Of a DNA stretch of 64,000 nucleotides, positions 1-9,792 are shown piece by piece. Position numbers and translations under genes: made by a program. The DNA is from Ichthyobacterium seriolicida. GTDB lineage: Bacteria > Bacteroidota > Bacteroidia > Flavobacteriales > Ichthyobacteriaceae. Location of the stretch: assembly GCF_002369955.1 (NCBI RefSeq), contig NZ_AP014564.1, forward strand, positions 1,141,242 to 1,205,241. The letters run 5' to 3'. Each line of letters opens with the position of its first letter. The stretch's first letter is position 1. The notes below the pieces were generated by a model that was given only the letters and a program-made list of their open reading frames with translations, was not told where the DNA came from and made no database searches.

Positions 1-3000
1 CCTGGTATAACTTTATTCACAAATTTGCCATCTAACTGACTTATACTAATCTGTTTTTTTGAGGGGAAAAATTCACTTCGTTCTTTATTGTACTTTAATT
101 TTAAATTATTTAGGAAGAGTATATGTTGGAAATTTTCAGGCACTGTTCTATCTAACTCTTCTTGTTCTATATCTTTTTCATATTCAGAAATCTCTTCGAT
201 AGAAAGCAAATTATTTAATGCTAACTTATATGGAAGATTATCTTCTTTTGATATATCTATGCTTTCTGCAACAGTGAATTTCTCGTATAATTTTTCTAGT
301 ATTTTTTTATTAAAGAAAAAATTTAATCCTAAAGCTAAATCTAAATTGAAGGCTTTATCTTTATAAAATCCCGTTCCAAAAGAGTTAATAGTTAAGCCTT
401 CATTAGAATTGTAAAAAAGTACTTTCCCGCTACTTGTAATACTACAATTATCATTGAAATAATATGTTTCTGCTAATAATTTATCCTCTTTATACTTGCG
501 TATTTCATAAGCACTTTTTTTATAGTTATACGAAAGATTACCAGATACTAATATCAAAGAATCTTTTTTAAAAATCTCTTTACGAGATAATAATGTAGAT
601 TTTACACTTTTTTCATGTAAATAAAAACCACTTATCCGCTCATTTTTTGGTACTATTTCTATACTATCCTTGTTTATAAAGGTCCTGTCTATGCTGATTG
701 GTAAAACTTTATTTTTTTCACACTCATTAAAAATATCTATAGAACCATTTATTTCAATATTTTTTTCATTACCCATTATGCTAATCTCTCCACTAAAACT
801 AAAATACGGACTTAATTGTAAGGGTTTATCTTTAGTAATCATAGTCTTAGCGATGGTCATAGAGTCAAGTCCGATTATATTATCAAAAATCAATGGATAG
901 GCTATACTATCTCTATCTATATAATTATAGGTTCCGTTTCCTGTATACTTTTTCCCAGACCATATTTTGATATTAGCGTCAACTATTTCATGCATATCAT
1001 TTATATTGAGGCTAGCCTTTTTGAATTCCTCCATGTATCCTTTACTGTCTATGGTTACAATTTCCTCATTGGGATATACATGTGAATCTATTATTTTTAT
1101 ACTCTTAGTTCCACTTGTTTTTAGAGTTTTAAAATCAAAAGTTGAGGATTCTCCTTTAAATAGTATAGAATCGTTTTCAACAGGCCTGTATATGAAATCT
1201 GAAGGTGAATTATCATCGTTATGAAAATAAAGATTTGACATTTCTGTATCCCATATAGCTTGATCAAAATGGAATTGTATCCTATCACTAAATAACCCAA
1301 TGATGCTATCTTTTGGTATTTTTAGATATCCTTTTTTTTCTGATATAGAAACATCTATATCGTAATCTTTAAATTTCAGTAATAATAAATCATCGTCTTG
1401 TCTGTCATAGAATGACAGAGTGCTTTTGTAAGCATAGAACTTATCTTTTTTGAGGAGTATACTATCTGAAGATAATTTTAAGTTTTTATAATTATATTTT
1501 CCATTTGCCACTAATCTTTGGGGTTTAAATATCATATTCCCTTGTCCTACTAACTCTCCAGAGAATATGCTAAATTCTTTTAAAGATTTTATAAATACAC
1601 TATCAGATCTCATCATCCACTTTAGATCTACACTTTCAGACTTTACACTTGCCATATCTTCTGTAGATGAAATATTTAGTTTAGAATCATTTAAAAATAA
1701 AGTGTCAGGAAAAAATAACATATCTCTAGATGCATTTTTTATATTGTAAAAAGAAGATTCCCCATTACCTGTTAAACCTCTGGAATCCATAGATATATTT
1801 CCTTTAAAGTTTCCTTTACCTCCATATATGGGATATCCTTCTTTTGGAGTTTTATGATCTTCAAATCCTATAACTAAATCTTTTAGAGGTTTTATCTTTT
1901 TGCGAAAATGGGGAAACACATCTTTAGAATAAAAGGTTCCAGAAAGATTTATATCACTAGATGATCTGATTGTCAAACTATCTAATGTGAAGGGATCTAT
2001 CTCCACATAGAAATGTTCTCTATTGTAGATTCCTCCGTGAATATCTTTATTATCATAATAGATACGAGCTCCTGTTATACTATCTAATATCGGATATTTA
2101 GCGAGATTTTTTCTGCCCGATTTATTTGATTTATCATCTAATAGTACAGCTCCACTTAAATTTTCCAATTTGCTCTTAGATAATACTGTTTGATCGTCTT
2201 GGTTAGATTTAAGATCTAGATTACATTTTGTAGCATTCAGAAATATTTTAAACTCTTCATAATTAAAATTAAAAAGCTTCCCCTCTAGAATAAAATTTCC
2301 CACGTTTACATTTCCATCGAATAACATATTCATATCCTTACCAATGGTAATACTATCGGTGTTGTATAAAAAAGTTTTTTTTTCTGTATTTATATCTATA
2401 GAGGATACTCCTTTTACATACAAACTATTCATATTTAAGCTGTCTACGCGTAAATCAAGCATTGCAGAGGATAAGTGATCTTCTTCAGTGTGAAAAACTA
2501 TCTTATCTGGATTTGAGTCGGGATTTTGAGAATTGTTTAATAGCTCTTTAAATTTATCTGTAAAAGTTACACTCTCTTCTAAGTGATTAAAGACACTATA
2601 TCCCAATATGTACATTTCTTTTAAAATATTTAACATATATGCTTTAGTTATCTCAAAGTATCTACTTAGATAATCTAATTCAAACTTATCTGTTTTCTTT
2701 TCTGAAATTAATTCTCCTATCTTTTTAAGGATGTTATCACTGCCTTCTACTCCTTTAAATTTAGACATGAGAGATTTAGAAAAAAATCTATTTGACATAT
2801 ATTTGGCAGTCTTTGATTTATCTAATAAAAAATATATTTTTTCACTTCCTGTTTTCCAACTTACAGATGACAAATACATGTCTACTTTATGTTTGGTATT
2901 TATCGATATTATCTTTGTTTCTTTATCTTCATGTTGTTTAGCATAAAGGGTCCCTTTATCTAAATCATATATAAACATAACTTTATCGTAATTTATCGAG

Positions 3001-4040
3001 TCGTTATTCCCTATGTGAATAGACAGTGATGCCTCTGGAGAATAACAAGAGTTTTCCTTGAAAAAGAACGAAGATGATTTAACCTTAAAAAGGTATGAGT
3101 CATTTCTTTTTATATTTAAAAGGGCTTTTCTCTCTTCATGGTTAATGCCCATCTTACTATTGGGAGTTATCTTGTAAACTCCTTCAAAATCTACATTATT
3201 GTATATGTTTTTATAAGAGTCATAGTTAGAATAAGTGACTATAGGATAGTTATTATCCTTTTTTGACATCCTTAGTTTAAGTTCTAAATCTGCGAATATA
3301 TCCTTGTTTTTTTCGAGTTGTGATAATCGTACACTGTCTATTTTTAGATAACTGCTAGATGTAGAGATATCTTGTTTTTTAGTTGCAAAAGCAATTATAG
3401 TATCATTGGCATTGTCAAAAACTACATTAATCTTACCTTTTGACATATTAATCTTTCCCTCAATAGGATCAAAAATTCCATCAAAATCATCTATTCTGAA
3501 TGAATCAACTTTGTTTTTACACAATAGTTTTGCCTCTTTTAAATGAATTTTTATGAGTTGTTTGTCTCCTACTAAATCCATTTCCCCATCTATATTCCAA
3601 CTAAACAAATTGGATGTGTTTAATTTACTATCAAAGAAGACATTTATAAAAATGGACATATATTTTTTAATAGTACTAATGTCCTTTTCTAAAAGAGTGT
3701 CTTTAAAGAACTCCAATTTTTTTTGAGTGGATACTCCATCTTTATCTAAGAATACAGATAAAACAACAGAAGCATCTATATATACCTCTTTAGAATAACG
3801 TCTTTTTTTTAAAATATTATATATATCTACTAGTATTTTTAGCTCTTGCTCGGATAATTTATCTAAGTGATTTACTATTGAAAGACTATTTGCTGTATTG
3901 TTATTTTTTCTAGCAGATTGTAATTGCAGTGTTATTTGATTTTTAAAAGTATCTAGTTCATAACTAAAAACATCCTTAGACTGACTGTATGAGCTCGTAG
4001 CTATTGCACAGGCTATACATACAAATACATTTTTTAACAT
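1..4040 (-). CDS. Giant exported protein of unknown function (partial, C-terminus beyond window)
   Basis: The minus strand is open from an ATG at 4038-4040 to the window edge, giving at least 1,346 residues and no stop. The N-terminus MLKNVFVCIACAIATSSYSQ looks like a cleavable signal peptide. The rest is rich in short beta-strand-like, Asp/Lys/Ser-rich stretches, with no catalytic motif or membrane segment that I recognise. From memory it resembles a conserved family of about 1,500-residue exported proteins in Flavobacteriia: one shared stretch reads roughly PKEGYPIYGGKGNFKG (near 1810-1860). No function is known to me. It lies divergent from the aldolase gene, with about 200 bp between the starts. 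TamB/AsmA-like and OstA-like proteins were considered, but there is no N-terminal anchor helix. Good confidence in the gene, none in function. Confidence 0.8.
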   Translation of the reverse strand, partial: MLKNVFVCIACAIATSSYSQSKDVFSYELDTFKNQITLQLQSARKNNNTANSLSIVNHLDKLSEQELKILVDIYNILKKRRYSKEVYIDASVVLSVFLDKDGVSTQKKLEFFKDTLLEKDISTIKKYMSIFINVFFDSKLNTSNLFSWNIDGEMDLVGDKQLIKIHLKEAKLLCKNKVDSFRIDDFDGIFDPIEGKINMSKGKINVVFDNANDTIIAFATKKQDISTSSSYLKIDSVRLSQLEKNKDIFADLELKLRMSKKDNNYPIVTYSNYDSYKNIYNNVDFEGVYKITPNSKMGINHEERKALLNIKRNDSYLFKVKSSSFFFKENSCYSPEASLSIHIGNNDSINYDKVMFIYDLDKGTLYAKQHEDKETKIISINTKHKVDMYLSSVSWKTGSEKIYFLLDKSKTAKYMSNRFFSKSLMSKFKGVEGSDNILKKIGELISEKKTDKFELDYLSRYFEITKAYMLNILKEMYILGYSVFNHLEESVTFTDKFKELLNNSQNPDSNPDKIVFHTEEDHLSSAMLDLRVDSLNMNSLYVKGVSSIDINTEKKTFLYNTDSITIGKDMNMLFDGNVNVGNFILEGKLFNFNYEEFKIFLNATKCNLDLKSNQDDQTVLSKSKLENLSGAVLLDDKSNKSGRKNLAKYPILDSITGARIYYDNKDIHGGIYNREHFYVEIDPFTLDSLTIRSSSDINLSGTFYSKDVFPHFRKKIKPLKDLVIGFEDHKTPKEGYPIYGGKGNFKGNISMDSRGLTGNGESSFYNIKNASRDMLFFPDTLFLNDSKLNISSTEDMASVKSESVDLKWMMRSDSVFIKSLKEFSIFSGELVGQGNMIFKPQRLVANGKYNYKNLKLSSDSILLKKDKFYAYKSTLSFYDRQDDDLLLLKFKDYDIDVSISEKKGYLKIPKDSIIGLFSDRIQFHFDQAIWDTEMSNLYFHNDDNSPSDFIYRPVENDSILFKGESSTFDFKTLKTSGTKSIKIIDSHVYPNEEIVTIDSKGYMEEFKKASLNINDMHEIVDANIKIWSGKKYTGNGTYNYIDRDSIAYPLIFDNIIGLDSMTIAKTMITKDKPLQLSPYFSFSGEISIMGNEKNIEINGSIDIFNECEKNKVLPISIDRTFINKDSIEIVPKNERISGFYLHEKSVKSTLLSRKEIFKKDSLILVSGNLSYNYKKSAYEIRKYKEDKLLAETYYFNDNCSITSSGKVLFYNSNEGLTINSFGTGFYKDKAFNLDLALGLNFFFNKKILEKLYEKFTVAESIDISKEDNLPYKLALNNLLSIEEISEYEKDIEQEELDRTVPENFQHILFLNNLKLKYNKERSEFFPSKKQISISQLDGKFVNKVIP

Positions 4041-4188
4041 AAAATATTTTTGAATACTTGGTTGATCTTTTAGGGCATAAAATTATAGATAAATTTGTGA
4101 AAATTAGAGGTCTGATATTCTTTGTAAATGATGTTTTGATGAATACCAAGCCATTATACTCAGTCTATTTTTTTAGGGGGTAAAACAC

Positions 4189-4196
4189 TATCTTCG
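4189..4196 (+). promoter_or_regulatory. Putative -7 element of the aldolase gene
   Basis: TATCTTCG, followed by C, is one mismatch from the Bacteroidota -7 consensus TAnnTTTG. It lies about 46 bp before the fbaA start. The same TTCG variant recurs before menB, the YfhO-family gene and queA. No clear TTTG -33 box is visible. Confidence 0.35.
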
Positions 4197-4242
4197 CGCC
4201 AATTATGAATATCACTTGTGTTAATTTTAAAACCATATAAAA

Positions 4243-5301
4243 ATGAATAATCTTAAACCAGGAATTGCTACGGGAAGAGAAATGCAAAGTATTTTTATAG
4301 ATGCGAAAAAAAAAAAATTAGCCTTGCCTGCTGTAAACGTAACGGGCAGCAATACGATCAATGCTGTATTGGAAACGGCCTTGGAGGTAAAATCACCTGT
4401 CATAATTCAATTTTCTAATGGAGGCGCTCATTTTAATGCTGGCAAATCTCTCTCTAATGCAGACCAAAGGGCAGCTATATCTGGTAGTATTGCTGGTTCA
4501 AGGCACATAGATATTCTAGCTAAACAATATGGAGTAACCGTTGTACTACACACTGATCATTGTTCAAAAGGTAATCTGCCTTGGATAGATGGGCTTTTAG
4601 ATGCTAGCGAAATAAATTATAAAAACACAGGAAAATCGCTTTATACTTCTCATATGATAGATCTATCGGAAGAACCTATAGAAGAGAACATAAGAATATG
4701 TAAAGAATATTTAAAGAGAATGTCTAAAATTGATATTGCTTTAGAGGTTGAGTTAGGCATTACAGGAGGTGAAGAAGACGGTGTGGACAATACCGATGTA
4801 GATAATTCCAGATTATATACACAACCTGAAGAAGTGGCTTATGCCTACTCGGAATTAAAAAGTATAAGTGATAATTTTACTATTGCAGCTGCATTTGGGA
4901 ATGTTCACGGCGTGTACAAGCCAGGAAATGTGGTTTTGACTCCTAAGATTCTGAGAGACTCCCAAGATTACATAGAGAAAAAATACAATACCGAAAAAAA
5001 TCCAGTCAACTTTGTATTCCACGGGGGATCTGGTTCTAGTCAAGAAGAGATAAGAGAGGCTATCTCTTATGGAGTAATCAAGATGAATGTAGATACCGAT
5101 TTGCAGTACGCCTTTTTAGAAGGAGTACGTGATTATATTCTAGATAAAAAAGACTACTTGAAGTCTCAAATAGGCAATCCAGAATCTGAAGAACAACCCA
5201 ATAAAAAATATTACGATCCTAGAGTTTGGCTTAGAAAAGGGGAAGAGAGTTTTAAAGCTAGATTAAAAAAATCTTTTATAGATCTCAACGTACAATTATA
5301 G
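4243..5301 (+). CDS. fbaA: Fructose-bisphosphate aldolase, class II
   Basis: This enzyme cleaves fructose-1,6-bisphosphate to glyceraldehyde-3-phosphate and dihydroxyacetone phosphate in cytosolic glycolysis, and runs in reverse in gluconeogenesis. The 352-residue length fits the class II A-type family. Seen: HTDHC near residues 103-107 (catalytic Asp and zinc His), the ELGITGGEEDGVDN block, a GNVHGVYKPG zinc-His segment, and FHGGSGSS for phosphate binding. ATG follows the AT-rich leader and begins MNNLKPGIATG, as expected for the family. It is monocistronic as far as can be seen, divergent from the giant exported protein and followed after about 110 bp by the porin gene. Confidence 0.95.
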   Translation: MNNLKPGIATGREMQSIFIDAKKKKLALPAVNVTGSNTINAVLETALEVKSPVIIQFSNGGAHFNAGKSLSNADQRAAISGSIAGSRHIDILAKQYGVTVVLHTDHCSKGNLPWIDGLLDASEINYKNTGKSLYTSHMIDLSEEPIEENIRICKEYLKRMSKIDIALEVELGITGGEEDGVDNTDVDNSRLYTQPEEVAYAYSELKSISDNFTIAAAFGNVHGVYKPGNVVLTPKILRDSQDYIEKKYNTEKNPVNFVFHGGSGSSQEEIREAISYGVIKMNVDTDLQYAFLEGVRDYILDKKDYLKSQIGNPESEEQPNKKYYDPRVWLRKGEESFKARLKKSFIDLNVQL

Positions 5302-5412
5302 AGTTTATCTCATAGGATGTTGCTGTTTTTAAGTTTGAAATAAAAAAATATTGTTAAGATATTGTTTTAACATTTATATCATTGAAGGGGTCTAATCCGG
5401 TTTTTATCTATT

Positions 5413-7485
5413 GTGAAAAAGTTATTTCTCATATTTTTTATTTTAAAATCAATTTTGTCTTTTAGCCAAGAACAACTTAGACTTATAGATCAGAATACTA
5501 AAAAATCCAAAGAAAAAATAGTTCGAGATACCATTGGAGAAATGAGATATTTCACCGTGAAACTCGACACTGTTGTAATTGATACTACCATAACTATAAA
5601 AAAACATTACAAACACAACCTCATACGTAGAGACTTATTCAATTATTCTAGTTTTTCTAATGTAGGTGAACATTACAATAATCTCAGATACAATTCAGAT
5701 TTTTATTCTATCCCAATTATAGGCACAAATAAAAGAATTCACTATTGGGACGTCGGAGATGTTAGATACTATGATGTAAAACTGCCTTTTACAGAAATAT
5801 TTTATTTAGAAGGAATAGAAGAAGGCCAATCAGCCTCTGGAACCCTATCTGGAAGCAGTTCTAAAAAATTTAATATAGCAGTTACTTATAAGGGTAACGA
5901 TTCCAAAGGGGATTATAATTTTTCCCGTTGCGAATCCACCAATTTTGTGGCATCGTCTCATTACTCTGGAGATGTTTATGGAATTAAAACACATTATGCA
6001 TATCAGATTTTCTCCAACAGGGAGAATGGTGGACTTACAAAAGAAAGTCGAAAATCAGAGTTTGAGTCAGGAGAGCTAGAATACGTAGACAACAGAAGAT
6101 TGCTCAAGACTAATTTTACGGATCAGAGCAAAGTAGAAACGGCCTTGTCTGGGAAGAGATTTTATTTCGAACACTATCTCGATTTTTTACAAGGAGAAGA
6201 TATAGACCATAGTCTTCAGTTAAAACACATTTTCAAACGGAATAAGAATCATTATTTATACAAGGATGTAAGTAGCAAAGAGACTGGACCTATATATATG
6301 GCTGATGTTATAAATGAAACCTCTACTAACGATAGCCTAGGAATTATGAATCAGTATAATTCAGTTATTGTGGAATATAAAAAAATAAAGCACTTTTCTA
6401 TATCTGTGGGATTAGCACATAATAAAACCATTTATGGAAATGATTCTATACAAACTGATTTTCTCCAGAGACAATGGGATATAGAAGATGAAATAGCTAA
6501 AGATCACAATGCAAATGATCAAAAAAAGGACGGGAAAAAAGCTGAAAAAAAAGAGGACAAAATAAATGTTATAAAAGCTCAAGAGCTTAAAAATATCTTT
6601 ATAGATAAGGAACTCAATACACGAGGTACAACCTACATAAGTAATGCTTCGTTCAAAGTCCATTCGTCTATATTTAATTTGAATGTGAATGCATCATATA
6701 ATTTTAAGGGATTATTCAAAGGGGCTTTTGAGATAGATACTAAAGTAGACTTTCCTTTATCTAAGTCTAGAGAAATTCAAGTTGGTTTAAATATCCACGA
6801 GCAGTATCCACAGATAAACCAAATGTTATATTTCAGTAATTACGATAGGTTTAATTGGTCAAATGATTTTGGTTTGATTTCAAATAAAAACCTCTATATA
6901 AACTGGAGCGATAAAGTATTAGGGAAATTGGGGTTCAAGCTAAATAAGATACGCAATTACGTATATTTCGACTTGTCTTCTGAGCCTAAGAAACACAGTC
7001 ACCCCATAAATATATTTGAATTAGAATACGATGGAAAAATAGAGTATATGCAATTTTCTTTGGATAACAGGGCTGTATATCAAAGAGTTATTGGTTCCAA
7101 TGTGATCCGAATTCCTAATTTTATCATTAGAAATTCTCTTTATTACACTGGAGAGTTATTTGATAATGCCTTGAAATTCCAAACAGGCATAACTCATAAA
7201 TACTTCTCCGAATATCGATCTAATTCATTCAATACACTATTGAATGAGTTCCATTTGCAGAATGAATCAAAAATAGGTAACTATTCCGTTTTTGATATTT
7301 TTTTCAACGCCAAAGTTAGGACCATGCGTATATTTATCAGAATAGAACACATAGATTCATTCGATGAAAAGCACCTTGGTTTGAGGATAAGATTTAATAA
7401 AAAGTACAATTACTACTCTGCGCCAGGCTACCCTTATAGGGATTGGTTTATTAGATGGGGAGTAGTTTGGAATTTATTTTCTTAA
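5413..7485 (+). CDS. Putative outer-membrane porin (Bacteroidota putative-porin family)
   Basis: This is a 690-residue protein with signal peptide MKKLFLIFFILKSILSFSQ, then a long beta-strand-rich body. The closing segment YYSAPGYPYRDWFIRWGVVW, followed by a terminal aromatic tail NLFS, is what I remember for the flavobacterial 'putative porin' family (Pfam PF14121-type). LRYNSDFYSIPIIG and FESGELEY are further family-like segments. It probably forms a beta-barrel in the outer membrane; its substrate is unknown. A Lys/Glu-rich insertion (about residues 372-385, KKDGKKAEKKEDK) looks like a loop. The start codon is GTG at 5413. Its 3' end overlaps the convergent protease pseudogene by 12 bp. 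Confidence 0.85.
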   Translation: MKKLFLIFFILKSILSFSQEQLRLIDQNTKKSKEKIVRDTIGEMRYFTVKLDTVVIDTTITIKKHYKHNLIRRDLFNYSSFSNVGEHYNNLRYNSDFYSIPIIGTNKRIHYWDVGDVRYYDVKLPFTEIFYLEGIEEGQSASGTLSGSSSKKFNIAVTYKGNDSKGDYNFSRCESTNFVASSHYSGDVYGIKTHYAYQIFSNRENGGLTKESRKSEFESGELEYVDNRRLLKTNFTDQSKVETALSGKRFYFEHYLDFLQGEDIDHSLQLKHIFKRNKNHYLYKDVSSKETGPIYMADVINETSTNDSLGIMNQYNSVIVEYKKIKHFSISVGLAHNKTIYGNDSIQTDFLQRQWDIEDEIAKDHNANDQKKDGKKAEKKEDKINVIKAQELKNIFIDKELNTRGTTYISNASFKVHSSIFNLNVNASYNFKGLFKGAFEIDTKVDFPLSKSREIQVGLNIHEQYPQINQMLYFSNYDRFNWSNDFGLISNKNLYINWSDKVLGKLGFKLNKIRNYVYFDLSSEPKKHSHPINIFELEYDGKIEYMQFSLDNRAVYQRVIGSNVIRIPNFIIRNSLYYTGELFDNALKFQTGITHKYFSEYRSNSFNTLLNEFHLQNESKIGNYSVFDIFFNAKVRTMRIFIRIEHIDSFDEKHLGLRIRFNKKYNYYSAPGYPYRDWFIRWGVVWNLFS

Positions 7486-8725
7486 AGTCTCTTTTTTTAA
7501 ATTTTTTACCCTCTCCAAAAGGGTCGGATGAGAATAGTGTAAAAACACATATAGGGGATGCGGCGTTAAATTGCTCAAACTATCTCTAGAGAGTTTCTTT
7601 AGAGAACTTATCAAAGTGTTTTCTCCAAGTTTTTCTTTAGCAAAATTATCTGCTTGATATTCAAATATTCTAGATAAATAGTTTATAATAAAATTAGTTA
7701 TCATCGATAGGGGAGAGTACAATATGCTAAAAATTATAATTCCAATATGAAAACTAGGTTGAGATACATTTAATAATTCTGATAGAAGAGGATTGTCTAT
7801 TACCAAGGAGAATACATATAGAATTATACACGATGTTAAGCCAAATATTATCATATTGTATACTGTATGTCTATTTTTATAATGTCCTATTTCGTGTGCT
7901 AAAACAGCAACTATCTCATCAGAGTCTAATTTTTTTATTAGGGTGTCATATAGAACTATTCTCTTTCTACTTCCAAATCCGGTGAAATAGGCATTGGCTT
8001 TGGTAGATCTTTTAGATCCGTCTATCACAAAAATATTACTGATGTTAAATCCCACTTTTTTGCTAAAGGCCATTATCTTATCTTTTAGTTCTCCCTCATC
8101 TAATGGAGTCTGTCTGTTGAAAATAGGGACTGACTATAATAGAAGAGTAAAACAGATTCATAAACACGGAAAATGATATTACAACTATCCACGCGTATAT
8201 CCAAAAGTCTTTCCCTGTTTCTTGATAAAACCATATTATCGCCGATAGTAATGTTGCGCTAATTATTAGTTTTAAAATCAAACTTTTTATTAAATCTAAA
8301 AAAAATAACCTTTTAGTCATTGTATTGAACCCAAATCTAGACTCTATCATAAATGTGAAATAATAAGAAAAAGGCATAGATATAATGTCGTTTGCAAACG
8401 ATAATGCTCCTATAAAAATCAGAGATATAAGTAATTCATTATCTACGTAATTTCTAACTAGTTCATCTAGAAATGAAAAGCCATTTGACAGGATAAATAC
8501 TACGATCAGAATAACTTTAAATAAAGAATTAAATAGAGAAAATTTATAATTGACTTTTTTATAATCTTGGGATTCTAAATACTTTTTTCTGTCATAAACA
8601 TCTCTAAGAACGTCTGGTATGGGTTTGTCATAATAACTATAGTTGAAATAATTTACTATTTCATCAAAAATAAAAACATATAGTATAACAGCGATTATAA
8701 GTAAGTAATTAGGGTCCATTATCAT
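7474..8725 (-). pseudogene. M48-family CAAX-type metalloprotease, frameshifted
   Basis: Two minus-strand frames together encode a Ste24-like M48 peptidase. The upstream part (8725-8096) has several membrane helices and the family segment FGFNTMTKRLFF. The downstream part (to 7474) has the zinc motif AHEIGHYKNRH and a later EYQADNFA zinc ligand. The first frame ends at FQQTDSIR. Deleting one 4-bp repeat unit in GTCTGTCTG (plus strand 8108-8116) restores YFQQTPLDEGELKDKIMAFS across the junction, giving about 415 residues, the usual family length. I therefore read this as a recent 4-bp duplication. Such enzymes sit in the membrane and cleave hydrophobic or damaged substrates. The short downstream frame from 8073 keeps the zinc site but lacks the first helices, so it is probably inactive. 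Confidence 0.85.
8108..8116. repeat. 4-bp tandem duplication causing the protease frameshift
   Basis: GTCTGTCTG contains the tetranucleotide GTCT/TCTG twice plus one base. Removing one unit rejoins the two halves of the M48 protease with family-consistent residues on both sides. Short tandem repeats like this arise by replication slippage and can revert. Confidence 0.75.
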
Positions 8726-8790
8726 TTTATTCTTCTTTTTATTCTTTTTTTCAGAGATTAATTATCTATTATATGAGCTGTTTAGTTTCC

Positions 8791-9606
8791 TTATGGAAAT
8801 TTTGGATATTTTCTAAAATCTGGTTCTCTCTTTTCTAGAAAGGCATTTTTCCCTTCTTGAGATTCTTCCATTAGGTAATACATCAGAGTAGCATCTCCAG
8901 CGAATTCCATTAGCCCTACTTGTCCATCTAATTCAGCGTTTAATCCTCTTTTGATCATACGAATAGCCATTGGACTTCTCTTCAAGATAGTTTTACACCA
9001 ATCTATGGTTTCATCCTCTAGTTTAGAAAATGGAACTACAGTATTTACCAATCCCATATCTAAAGCTTCCTGAGCCGTATACTGCTTGCATAAAAACCAT
9101 ATTTCACGTGCTTTTTTCTGCCCTATACTCCTAGCCAGATAGGACGAACCAAAACCAGCATCGAAACTACCTACTTTAGGACCAGTCTGCCCAAAACGGG
9201 CGTTATCAGAAGCGATAGTCAAATCGCATACTACGTGAAGCACATGACCTCCACCTATGGCAAATCCATTTACCATAGCTATAACAGGTTTTGGCAGAGA
9301 ACGGATTTTTTTGTGTAGATCTAAGACGTTTAACCTAGGTGTTTGATCTTTTCCTATATATCCTCCCAAACCTTTTACATTCTGATCTCCTCCAGAGCAA
9401 AAAGCTTTATCTCCTTGTCCTGTGAGAATCACCACGCCTATATCTTGCCTCTCTCTACATATGTCAAAGGCGTCTAGCATCTCCATATTGGTTTCTGGAC
9501 GAAAAGCATTATAAACTTCAGGTCTATTTATAGTGACCTTTGCTATGTTATTGTAAAACTCAAATTTTATATCTGTATACTCTTTAATTCTTGTCCATTC
9601 GACCAT
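8791..9606 (-). CDS. menB: 1,4-dihydroxy-2-naphthoyl-CoA synthase
   Basis: MenB closes the second aromatic ring in menaquinone synthesis, converting o-succinylbenzoyl-CoA to dihydroxynaphthoyl-CoA in the cytosol. The 271 residues show the crotonase fold: oxyanion-hole segments FCSGGDQ and NGFAIGGGH, the MenB-specific [17 protein letters not shown], and the C-terminal [16 protein letters not shown] typical of MenB. No other men gene is adjacent. Translation starts at ATG 9606 ([10 protein letters not shown]). A TATATTCG box lies about 35 bp upstream. Confidence 0.95.
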   Translation of the reverse strand: MVEWTRIKEYTDIKFEFYNNIAKVTINRPEVYNAFRPETNMEMLDAFDICRERQDIGVVILTGQGDKAFCSGGDQNVKGLGGYIGKDQTPRLNVLDLHKKIRSLPKPVIAMVNGFAIGGGHVLHVVCDLTIASDNARFGQTGPKVGSFDAGFGSSYLARSIGQKKAREIWFLCKQYTAQEALDMGLVNTVVPFSKLEDETIDWCKTILKRSPMAIRMIKRGLNAELDGQVGLMEFAGDATLMYYLMEESQEGKNAFLEKREPDFRKYPKFP

Positions 9607-9640
9607 AATTTTTAACTCTATCTGTGATTCTTTAAGGTCG

Positions 9641-9648
9641 CGAATATA
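9641..9648 (-). promoter_or_regulatory. Putative -7 element of menB
   Basis: Read on the minus strand this is TATATTCG followed by C, one base off TAnnTTTG and of the same TTCGC type as before fbaA, the YfhO-family gene and queA. It lies about 35 bp upstream of the menB ATG. Confidence 0.35.
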
Positions 9649-9675
9649 GTTACTTTGATTTTTACTTTATACCAT

Positions 9676-9714
9676 AAAAAAAAGAAGCTGCCTCGGTTTT
9701 GAGACAGTTTCTTT
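9676..9714 (-). terminator. Rho-independent terminator of the dnaG-side transcript
   Basis: On the minus strand GAAACTGTCTC pairs imperfectly with GAGGCAGCTTC around a short loop, followed by eight T. It lies downstream of the decayed lipoprotein fragment and dnaG and before menB. Nearly the same sequence is the plus-strand terminator after rpmE2 at 50435-50467. Confidence 0.7.
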
Positions 9715-9743
9715 TGAATTAAAGCCATTTTTAAAATCCTAAG

Positions 9744-9767
9744 AAGACTGTTGTTAACAAACGTCTT
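9744..9767. repeat. Palindrome at the end of the decayed lipoprotein fragment
   Basis: AAGAC and GTCTT flank the perfect palindrome TTGTTAACAA. It overlaps the third in-frame stop of the fragment. It might be a weak transcription-stop hairpin; no clear T tract follows on either strand. Confidence 0.4.
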
Positions 9768-9792
9768 AGTCTCCTGATATTGGTGGTGCAGT

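Noticed and set aside
88..2946. Several plus-strand frames of 60-92 residues in the first 3 kb
   Set aside because: They are shadows of the uninterrupted minus-strand frame that runs from 4040 to the window edge.
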